The translations under genes were made by a program, and so were the position numbers. DNA of 64,000 nucleotides. Origin: CAZJKE01 sp964546585. Lineage in GTDB: Bacteria > Planctomycetota > Phycisphaerae > Phycisphaerales > SM1A02. Below, piece by piece: positions 57,419-64,000 of the stretch (the stretch's first letter is position 1; each line of letters opens with the position of its first letter). Location of the stretch: positions 10,387-74,386 of the forward strand of contig CAZJKE010000006.1 in the NCBI GenBank assembly GCA_964546585.1. The letters are read 5' to 3'. The notes under the pieces are model-generated. The model made no database searches. It saw nothing but the letters and a program-made list of their open reading frames with translations, and was not told the DNA's origin.

Positions 57419-60268
57419 ATGAAGACGGAGAAGAAACGCCGACGGTGGCCGTGGATAGCCCTCTTTGTTCTGGTCTCTCTGGCGGCGGGAGTCTTCTTCG
57501 GCGGGCCGCCCATGGCCGCAGTCCTGGCGAAGAACGCGATCGGCCTACCGGTCAAAGGCGTGTCGCTCAGTTGGTGGGGACCACAGCACATCGACGGCAT
57601 CTCGCTGGCGTCCGACAGTGCCTCCGCCGAACTTGATGTTCGGATCGACAATGGTCTCATTCCGATCCTCCTTCGCGATCGCACGCTGCATGTCTTTGTG
57701 GGCGGCAATGTGAACGCGACGATGGCAACTACGACGACAACGCCTGTGGCCACAGTTGGATCCAGTTCTACTGACGCACGAGCTCCGCGGGATGATTTCA
57801 ACCTGCATGGTGTTCCACCCGTATCCGTCACGCTGGATCTCAGATCGGCAGTCATTAACGATCCGGATGGTGGGCGATCCATCAACCTGCAACAGGTCTC
57901 CGGTTCATTCGACTATGACCCGGGAAGGCATGTGACGGCATTCATTCGTGCAGCGACGACCGACGGCGGTTACCTGGAGATCGATGCTTCGGCTCCAAAC
58001 CTGTTTGACTCGCAGGGCATGATGAGACGCGATGCGGCAGTCACTGCCGACATTGTCGCCGCGAGTTTTCCCCTTCCCCGAGTAGAAGACTGGATCGTCA
58101 GAAACCTGACCGCCAAGATCAGCTCGCCTGGTCTGGAGCAAACTGCTTCGCTTCTTCTGGAAGGCACTTTGAGCGAGAAGGGCGTTGCACGGGGCCGCCT
58201 CCTTGCCAAACTTCAGATTGACCGGCCAATTCGAAACGGTGCCTTCACCCTCGATCCTGCTTCGTTGATCGGACATGCCGAAATCAAGGATGTGCCAACG
58301 GCCCCGATCGCACCGCTCGTTCAACTCGTGGACATTGATCTGGTTGATGACATCGGCCCGATGGTTGCGCTTCGGCTGGAACGAACAATTGCTACCGACC
58401 CGTTGAATGCGTCGCTGTCGGCGGAGCATGTGTCGGGGTCCGCTCGTGTGCTGGTGGATGACAGTGGAAATGTCGAACGGATTGAACAGTTGCAGGTCGA
58501 AGCAGATATTCGCCCGGCGCTGTTGCGCCGATTCACCGACAATGTTCTGGATGGTGATGTTGCAGCAACCGTTCGCATCGGATCGTTCGTACCGAGTGGT
58601 AATCATGCGATTCTGGAGGGTGAGGTGGAAGTCGAAGGACCGCTGCAGATTGCCCTTGATGAGCGGCAGGTTACGATCGACGGTGGTTCATTCACTGTCC
58701 TTGGATCAGTTGAGGACCGCCAAGTGCTGGTGCAGGGCGATCTCTCCGCAGATGGGCGGGTTGTGCCGCTTGAGTTGAACCTTGGAGTCAAGTCAAGCGC
58801 ATCACTCGATGGACTTGACGACCTGTGGAAGCAGGCTGTGGAGCCGCTGCCCCAGGGAATTGGAACGCTCGAGTTGACGCAGATACCGAGTGCGTTGTTG
58901 CAGCCTTGGCTTGCCGACTCACCTCTGCAGCGCGCCCGTGACATCGGTGACTTCATCGACCTGACAATGGATGTGCGCGGAGATGCGATTGAGACTACGC
59001 TCGCGGCCGATCGCATGACTGCGGATTGTTTGATTCAACTTCAGGACGGCGAAGTTGTGTCCCTTGAGGAGGTCACGGCCACAGTGAAGGTCGCACCTGC
59101 ACTGTTGTCTGACATCACCGGCCTCCAGATCAAACAGTCCTCGACTGCAACGATCAGCAGCCCCCGCATTGACATGGACGCCACTGATCACATCGACGCG
59201 ACGCTATCGATTGTCGGGCCGCTCATAGTCGCGACGAAGCGGGCAACGGAGTTCGCCACGCTCGCGTCGCTCGACTGCACGCTGCTCGGTTCATTGGCGG
59301 GGGACGGACTTGTTTTTCAGGGCCATGTCGCCACAGACGGTACTTCCGCAAGTGTCAACGGCACTGTGACAACAACTGGGACAGGAAGTGTGGACGCGAC
59401 AGTCACAATCGAAAGCGGCAGCACTTCGACACTGGATACGCTCGCGAATCTCGAAGGGTTGTTGGTTGATGCGATCGGGCAGCGATTGGATGCCAACATC
59501 GCCCTCCAACACCTGGAATCCGACGCCATCACCTGCATCGCCGAAGCGGCTTCCACCAACGGAACGATTCAATCCTCCTTCATTATCGAGAAGGAGAGCA
59601 TTCGAACGCAGGAAAAGAGCCAGACGATGGCGGAATTGCGGTTGACTCCGCAGTTGACCTCGCAACTCCTGCGCAACCTCGGGCCGGTTCTTGCCGACAT
59701 CCGGTCAATCAACCATCCGATCTACGCCACCATTCGGAATGCGTCCATTCCAACCAATGGTGACCTTGCGCAATTGAATGCGGATATCAGTCTGGACATT
59801 GGCAGTGTTACGCTCGACAGTGGTTCTGCAACCATGCGACTGCTGACGCTGTTCAATTCGAGTCATGCCGCAAGTGTGCCAGCCTTTGTAGAGACGATCG
59901 AATTGCGGATCCGGAAGGGCATCGTCATGTACGACACATTCCGGATCGTCATCGACGACAAGTACACCATGCCATTCGGCGGCCGCATCAACCTGATTAC
60001 CCATGAATTGCGCATCGCCTCCGTGGCGCCGCTCCAGGGATTGGGCTACAGCATCAAGGAACTCCGCGGGCTTGCCAAGGACATTGAAGTACCGCTTCTC
60101 ATTCGCGGAACGATCGAAAACCCAACGGTTTCGGTGGATCCTTCGTTCGACCTCGCGAAACTTCTTCAGGACAGTGCCGTCAATGCCATCGGTGATGCAA
60201 TCAGCGGCAGCGGTAAGGGCATTCCTGATCCAATGGACCTCATTGAAGAACTGCTCAAGGGTCGCTGA
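57419..60268 (+). CDS. Large AsmA-like membrane-anchored protein
   Basis: A 949-residue protein with a single N-terminal helix (WIALFVLVSLAAGVFFGGPP), then a long beta-rich body of repeated strands. The start of the body (GVSLSWWGPQHIDGISLAS) and the C-terminal phrases YTMPFGGRINLITHELRIA and IRGTIENPTVSVDPSFDL match AsmA/TamB-type proteins, which form lipid-conducting bridges across the periplasm. The similarity is weak in the middle, so a planctomycete branch of this superfamily is the best reading. The tail is glycine-rich and basic. Tag follows after 1 bp. Confidence 0.75.
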   Translation: MKTEKKRRRWPWIALFVLVSLAAGVFFGGPPMAAVLAKNAIGLPVKGVSLSWWGPQHIDGISLASDSASAELDVRIDNGLIPILLRDRTLHVFVGGNVNATMATTTTTPVATVGSSSTDARAPRDDFNLHGVPPVSVTLDLRSAVINDPDGGRSINLQQVSGSFDYDPGRHVTAFIRAATTDGGYLEIDASAPNLFDSQGMMRRDAAVTADIVAASFPLPRVEDWIVRNLTAKISSPGLEQTASLLLEGTLSEKGVARGRLLAKLQIDRPIRNGAFTLDPASLIGHAEIKDVPTAPIAPLVQLVDIDLVDDIGPMVALRLERTIATDPLNASLSAEHVSGSARVLVDDSGNVERIEQLQVEADIRPALLRRFTDNVLDGDVAATVRIGSFVPSGNHAILEGEVEVEGPLQIALDERQVTIDGGSFTVLGSVEDRQVLVQGDLSADGRVVPLELNLGVKSSASLDGLDDLWKQAVEPLPQGIGTLELTQIPSALLQPWLADSPLQRARDIGDFIDLTMDVRGDAIETTLAADRMTADCLIQLQDGEVVSLEEVTATVKVAPALLSDITGLQIKQSSTATISSPRIDMDATDHIDATLSIVGPLIVATKRATEFATLASLDCTLLGSLAGDGLVFQGHVATDGTSASVNGTVTTTGTGSVDATVTIESGSTSTLDTLANLEGLLVDAIGQRLDANIALQHLESDAITCIAEAASTNGTIQSSFIIEKESIRTQEKSQTMAELRLTPQLTSQLLRNLGPVLADIRSINHPIYATIRNASIPTNGDLAQLNADISLDIGSVTLDSGSATMRLLTLFNSSHAASVPAFVETIELRIRKGIVMYDTFRIVIDDKYTMPFGGRINLITHELRIASVAPLQGLGYSIKELRGLAKDIEVPLLIRGTIENPTVSVDPSFDLAKLLQDSAVNAIGDAISGSGKGIPDPMDLIEELLKGR

Positions 60269-60269
60269 C

Positions 60270-60836
60270 ATGCCGCGTTGCGTTTGGTGTGGAAGCGATC
60301 CTCTGTATGTCGAGTATCACGACAATGAGTGGGGCGTCCCTGAGCATGACGACCGTGCGCTCTATGAAAAACTGTGTCTGGACGGGTTTCAGGCGGGTCT
60401 GTCATGGATCACGGTTCTTCGAAAGCGGGAGAACTTCCGCAAGGCGTTTCGTGGTTTCGATCCAGAGAAGGTCGCCCGTTTCGGCAGGAGAGACATGGAT
60501 CGCTTGCTCGGTGATGCTGGCATCATTCGCAGCAGAGCCAAGATTGCAGGTGCGATCGGCAATGCAAGAGCATGGATCGACTTGACGGAGAAGGGGGCCT
60601 TTGATCAGTTCCTTTGGAAGCATGTCGATGGTGCACCAATCGTGAATCGGTGGAAGACCGACGGGCAAATACCGCCGTCAACGCCAAGAAGCGCAGCGAT
60701 GGCGAAGGATCTCAAGAAGCATGGCTTCAAGTTCGTCGGGCCGACGGTTTGCTATGCGTTCATGCAGGCGACGGGCATGGTCAACGACCATGTGCTGTCA
60801 TGCCCAAGACATGCTGAACTGGCGGATCAGAAGTAG
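60270..60836 (+). CDS. tag: DNA-3-methyladenine glycosylase I
   Basis: A 188-residue Tag. RCVWCGSDPLYVEYHDNEWG carries the zinc-snap Cys and His, and NDHVLSCPRH near the C-terminus supplies the other two zinc ligands. FQAGLSWITVLRKRENFRKAF is the family core. It excises 3-methyladenine from alkylated DNA. It starts 1 bp after the AsmA-like stop and overlaps the convergent NIF3-like gene by 10 bp. Confidence 0.95.
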   Translation: MPRCVWCGSDPLYVEYHDNEWGVPEHDDRALYEKLCLDGFQAGLSWITVLRKRENFRKAFRGFDPEKVARFGRRDMDRLLGDAGIIRSRAKIAGAIGNARAWIDLTEKGAFDQFLWKHVDGAPIVNRWKTDGQIPPSTPRSAAMAKDLKKHGFKFVGPTVCYAFMQATGMVNDHVLSCPRHAELADQK

Positions 60837-61951
60837 GTCCAGGGCGCTGCGTCGGCTGTGCTGACGGTCATCGATGCTGCGGGTAACAACTCGGCAAGTT
60901 GTTGTTTGAGCCGAGGAAGATAGCCTCGCTCTGAGTTGGTATGGCCAGTAAGAAACACGGTGCAACCACGGGCCTGCGCAGCTACTACATCGTGATGTGT
61001 CATCTCGCCTGTCAGGAAGGCGTCGCAGCCGTCACTGATCGCGGTTTCGCACAGGGACCCGCCTGCGCCGGCGCATAGACCGACTGTCTGGATCTCTGCA
61101 TCTGGATCATGTTTGACACCTGGCGCAACACGGACATATCCGATGCCAAGGTGTTTCTTCAGTCGCCGAGCAAGTTCGTCGATCCGCACCGGCGAATCAA
61201 GATGGACACGCCGCCCGACTCCAAGTTCGCGGCGAGGCCGCTCGCCCAGTTCATGTACCTCAATGGGTGGTTCTTCATAGGGATGAAACTGTCGCAGGGC
61301 CTGTATCGCCAGCGGTAATGACGCGCGAGATGTCACAGTCTCGAACCGCACTTCTGCCACCTGCTGCAGTTCGCCGGCAGAACCAATTGTTGGATTCGAT
61401 CCTTCGCCTCCACGGAAAGAACCGGTCCCCGGCGTAATGAATGTGCACTGATCGTATTCGCCGATTCGTCCGCATCCGACACTTGAGAGCGCATCGCGCA
61501 AATCGTCCACAGCGTCCTCCGGACAGAAGGTCACGAGTTTGATTTCCTCGTCCGGCGGGAGGTTGCCGAAGGGTCGCAGCGCTCGCACATCTCCCTCGCC
61601 CACGCCTTCGGCAATCCAGTCGTTGATGCCGCCCTGTGCAACATCCAGCGCAGTATGCGGCGCATATATCGCGATGTGGCTCGATATGGCATCCAGCACA
61701 ACTCGCTCTTTGAAGGTCGAATCGGTGACTCGCTTCAACGGATGAAAGATCGGCGGGTGATAGGAAATGACCGCCTGAAAACCGCCGTCAACCGCCTCTT
61801 GCATGACCGCTTCGGTGAGATCAATTGTGAGCAGGATGCGGTCAGCCGGCCAACTCGGTGAGCCCACGAGAAGGCCGACATTGTCCCAATCGTTGGCGAG
61901 ATGCGCTGGTGCGATCGTCTCGATGGCGGTAATGAGATCCTGTGTCTTCAT
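60827..61951 (-). CDS. NIF3/DUF34-family metal-binding protein (long form)
   Basis: A 374-residue member of the NIF3 family (GTP cyclohydrolase I type 2 homologues). Motifs: LANDWDNVGLLVGSPSW, VISYHPPIFHPLKRVT, YAPHTALDVAQGGINDWIAE, the inserted middle PII-like domain (~residues 130-250), and GEMTHHDVVAA plus TGHTNSERGYL with the metal-binding His and Glu. The biochemical role is unresolved. A TAGAAT box lies 14 nt upstream of the ATG within a promoter shared with the Bax-inhibitor-like gene. Confidence 0.9.
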   Translation of the reverse strand: MKTQDLITAIETIAPAHLANDWDNVGLLVGSPSWPADRILLTIDLTEAVMQEAVDGGFQAVISYHPPIFHPLKRVTDSTFKERVVLDAISSHIAIYAPHTALDVAQGGINDWIAEGVGEGDVRALRPFGNLPPDEEIKLVTFCPEDAVDDLRDALSSVGCGRIGEYDQCTFITPGTGSFRGGEGSNPTIGSAGELQQVAEVRFETVTSRASLPLAIQALRQFHPYEEPPIEVHELGERPRRELGVGRRVHLDSPVRIDELARRLKKHLGIGYVRVAPGVKHDPDAEIQTVGLCAGAGGSLCETAISDGCDAFLTGEMTHHDVVAAQARGCTVFLTGHTNSERGYLPRLKQQLAELLPAASMTVSTADAAPWTYF

Positions 61952-61964
61952 GAGAAGAGCGTGG

Positions 61965-61971
61965 TATTCTA
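61965..61971. promoter_or_regulatory. Symmetrical -10 element between NIF3-like and Bax-inhibitor-like genes
   Basis: TATTCTA: TATTCT reads toward the plus gene (ATG at 61997, with a leader carrying GGGAG) and TAGAAT reads toward the minus gene (ATG at 61951, 14 nt away). The two hexamers share five bases. Confidence 0.45.
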
Positions 61972-61996
61972 CATGCTTGAAAAGGGAGTAGTTGAC

Positions 61997-62818
61997 ATGC
62001 GTTTTGGTGGATCCCTATTGCAGACCAGTAACCCGGCACTTCGGCGATCGGAACCGTGGCAAGAAGGCCGCTCCGCAGGGGGCACCGGCGTTGCGACTAT
62101 TCAGGGTGTTGTCAACAAGACGGCAATGCTGGCTGCAATCTGCGTTGCTGGTGGCATGCTTGGGCTGTGGATCGTGCAGAACCGGCCCGCCCTTGCGCTG
62201 CCACTTGGAGTCGCCGGCCTCGTCGCAACAATCGTCGTGTACTTCATGATCTTTTCGAATCCGTTGCGGGCTCGATATACCGCGTGGGTGTATGCGTTGG
62301 TGCAGGGGGCGTTTCTTGGTGTCTTGACCGACAGCCTTGATCGGGTTCTGTTGGCGCAGGGCGTGACTGTGACAGGAGGGCTGGCGCTTCAAGCATTTGT
62401 CATCACATTCAGCATTCTGATTGCGATGCTTGCGTTGTATTACTTCAGGGTCTTGAAGCCAACGCGGATGTTCGTTTCCGTCGTGAGCGTACTAACTCTG
62501 GGCATCTTTGTTACCTATCTCGTGTCATTCATCATGTCGATGTTCGGCACGCAGATGCCGTTCATCTCGCTCGGATCTGCCATGGAAGGTGGGCAGGCGG
62601 CTTGGATCGGACTTGGCATCAATGCGTTGATTCTCGGCGTTGCATCGTTGTGGTTGATCATCGATTTCGGCATGGTGGAACAACAGGTGCGGGCCGGTGC
62701 GCCGCGGGCGATGGAGTGGTTCTGCGGGTTTGCGCTCATGGTGACCCTTGTGTGGATCTACCTGGAGGCGGTGAAACTGGTGTTCCGAATCGCGATGCTC
62801 ATGAATCAGCGAGACTGA
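61997..62818 (+). CDS. Bax inhibitor-1/YccA family membrane protein
   Basis: A 273-residue integral membrane protein with about seven helices after a soluble ~45-residue N-terminus (SNPALRRSEPW is typical of the group). The pairs SNPLRARYTAWVYALVQG, AFVITFSILIAMLALYYF, GINALILGVASLWLIIDFGMVEQQV and a charged C-terminus match the YccA-like UPF0005 proteins, whose role in bacteria is unclear. The ATG at 61997 has GGGAG about 8 nt upstream; an in-frame ATG at 61973 is possible. It converges on ribBA with a 13-bp overlap. Confidence 0.88.
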   Translation: MRFGGSLLQTSNPALRRSEPWQEGRSAGGTGVATIQGVVNKTAMLAAICVAGGMLGLWIVQNRPALALPLGVAGLVATIVVYFMIFSNPLRARYTAWVYALVQGAFLGVLTDSLDRVLLAQGVTVTGGLALQAFVITFSILIAMLALYYFRVLKPTRMFVSVVSVLTLGIFVTYLVSFIMSMFGTQMPFISLGSAMEGGQAAWIGLGINALILGVASLWLIIDFGMVEQQVRAGAPRAMEWFCGFALMVTLVWIYLEAVKLVFRIAMLMNQRD

Positions 62819-63981
62819 GTCTGTTCGATCGGGATTTGATCGACGATCTCCAGCCCAAATCCATGCAGCGCGGCGAGATGTTTCGGGTGATTGGTGAGGA
62901 GTTTCAACCGTCGCAGGCCGAGGTCGCGAAGGATCTGAACACCGACGCCGTAGTCGCGGCGATCCATGGGGTGCGTGAGGTCCGGCACATTGACATCGCG
63001 TGCGGGGCGGTTTACTCGTTGCAGGAGGTCGATGAAGGCGTCGCCATAGTGTTCTGGCCGCAGGTAAATGAGTGCGCCGCGGCCCTCCGTGGCAATCATG
63101 CGCAGCGATGATCGGAGTTCCTCGCCGGAGGGATGATCTGTTGCATCGAAGATGTCTCCGAGCAGGTTTCGGCGGTGTACCCGAACCATGGTTGGCGTGT
63201 CGACCGAGGCGGAACTCCCATATTCGTCAAGATCGCCGATGCCGCCGACCGTCATGGCCAGATGGGGGAGGGCGTCGACTGTACTGTGATAAGCGATGAG
63301 GTTGAATGTGCCGTATGGGGTCTCGACGATGGTTCCCTCCGGCGGATCGAGCCGCCGAACAAGGCTCTCGCGATCGAGCCGGTATTCGATGACTTGCTCA
63401 ACTGAACACATTGTGATGTTGTGTTCTTGGCACATCGATTCGAGGTCCGGCATGCGTGCCATCTCTCCGTCATCCCGCACGATCTCGATGATTGCGGCCG
63501 CCGGTCGGAGGCCGGCGAGGCGGCAAAGGTCAACGGACCCCTCAGTCTGGCCGGTGCGTGCGAGAACGCCACCTTCGCGGGCGCGAAGGGGGTTGATGTG
63601 GCCAGGCCGAACGAAGTCATCCGGGCGAGACGACGGTGATGCCAACAACTGAATGGTGGTGACCCGGTCGGCGGCGGAGATGCCCGTCCCGACCCCGTGC
63701 CGTTGGTTGCCGTCCACGCTGATCGTGAAGGGGGTGCCCCGAACGCTGGTATTCAAGGCGGCTTGGGGGCTGAGATCCAGTCGGTCACAGTCTTCACCGG
63801 TCATGGCGACGCAGAGGTAGCCTCCGCCGACGCGGGTGAAGAAGTTGATCAGGTCAACTGTGATGTGTTCGGCGGCGACCACGAAATCGCCTTCGTTCTC
63901 GCGATCTTCATCATCGACCAGCACAACAACGCGGCCATGCCGCAGATCCGAAAGCACATCCTCTATCGCCGCCAGCCCCAT
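62806..63981 (-). CDS. ribBA: RibBA-like protein with altered active-site motifs
   Basis: A 391-residue fusion of 3,4-dihydroxy-2-butanone-4-phosphate synthase (N-half) and GTP cyclohydrolase II (C-half) that would feed riboflavin synthesis. The N-half keeps DDEDRENEGD and RPGHINPLRAREGG but has RTGQTEGSVDL where the family has RxGHTEAxxDL, so a metal-binding His is Gln. The C-half starts at GTIVETPYGTFNLIAYHS but reads VRVHRRNLLGDIF where active enzymes have VRVHSECLTGDVF, and the three zinc cysteines and the RQEGRGIGL loop are missing. The ATG at 63981 is preferred, with TAGGAT 10 nt upstream; an in-frame start lies at 63993. Confidence 0.85.
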   Translation of the reverse strand: MGLAAIEDVLSDLRHGRVVVLVDDEDRENEGDFVVAAEHITVDLINFFTRVGGGYLCVAMTGEDCDRLDLSPQAALNTSVRGTPFTISVDGNQRHGVGTGISAADRVTTIQLLASPSSRPDDFVRPGHINPLRAREGGVLARTGQTEGSVDLCRLAGLRPAAAIIEIVRDDGEMARMPDLESMCQEHNITMCSVEQVIEYRLDRESLVRRLDPPEGTIVETPYGTFNLIAYHSTVDALPHLAMTVGGIGDLDEYGSSASVDTPTMVRVHRRNLLGDIFDATDHPSGEELRSSLRMIATEGRGALIYLRPEHYGDAFIDLLQRVNRPARDVNVPDLTHPMDRRDYGVGVQILRDLGLRRLKLLTNHPKHLAALHGFGLEIVDQIPIEQTQSR

Positions 63982-63991
63982 GCAACCCCCC

Positions 63992-63997
63992 ATCCTA
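63992..63997 (-). promoter_or_regulatory. -10 element for ribBA
   Basis: TAGGAT on the minus strand, 10 nt upstream of the ATG at 63981. It covers the alternative start at 63993, arguing against it. Confidence 0.4.
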
Positions 63998-64000
63998 CCC

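Overview
This is a moderately high-GC bacterial chromosome segment. It looks like part of a draft or metagenome assembly, because two runs of exactly 100 N (4858-4957 and 47771-47870) mark gaps of unknown size. Gene content points to Planctomycetota, most plausibly a Phycisphaerae-like lineage. The clues are a PilM/PilN/PilO-GspE set with separate prepilin-like proteins, an unusually long signal peptidase I, futalosine-pathway menaquinone genes (mqnB, mqnE), MEP-pathway isoprenoid genes (ispF, ispE), an XrtA-type polysaccharide deacetylase, and several large secreted proteins with no recognisable family. The phylum is inferred from this combination; no rRNA gene is present.

Layout. 0-4.9 kb: truncated ispF, a lipoprotein, a B12-dependent acyl-CoA mutase large subunit, hisS, mqnB and a DUF456 membrane protein. 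5-13.9 kb (minus strand): der, ricT, lepB, pilM, pilN, pilO, a PilP/GspC-like gene and gspE, ending in a 12-bp tandem repeat against a gap. 14-18.5 kb: gmk, two exported proteins (one phosphatidylserine-decarboxylase-like), an outer-membrane barrel and a MoxR ATPase. 19.5-27.3 kb (minus): the classic tRNA-Thr, tuf, rpmG, tRNA-Trp, secE, nusG block, then a prepilin-like gene, rho, coaE and cysS. 27.5-33.9 kb: a surface-polysaccharide island (nucleotide-sugar epimerase, three hexapeptide acyltransferases, GT2 and GT4 glycosyltransferases, a sugar formyltransferase-like protein and the deacetylase). 33.9-41.4 kb (minus): a prepilin-like gene, murJ, a VanZ-like gene, parA, recO, an M16 peptidase and lpd. 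41.6-48.2 kb: a phosphoesterase, yidC, mnmE, dciA, an orphan ABC ATPase and parB with a parS-like site. 48.2-64 kb: mqnE, a molybdenum-cofactor group (MOSC protein, mobA, YdeP-like oxidoreductase), an aromatic amino acid decarboxylase, an M3 peptidase, ispE, a large AsmA-like protein, tag, a NIF3-like gene, a Bax-inhibitor-like protein and an unusual ribBA.

Two non-coding patterns recur. First, most genes at the head of a transcription unit have a TAnnnT hexamer 5-10 nt before the start codon and generally no good Shine-Dalgarno sequence, which suggests widespread leaderless transcription; several divergent gene pairs share one compact promoter. Second, short palindromes of related form (GGTGTCnGACACC, GTGACnGTCAC, GGGTCnGACCC) sit at gene ends and in spacers and look like REP-type repeats. 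No CRISPR array, insertion sequence, prophage or obvious defence system is visible. The most unusual coding sequences are a RibBA with altered metal-binding motifs in both domains, a mutase with isobutyryl-CoA-mutase-type substrate residues, LepB with a large inserted domain, and a signal-peptide-bearing phosphatidylserine decarboxylase homologue.
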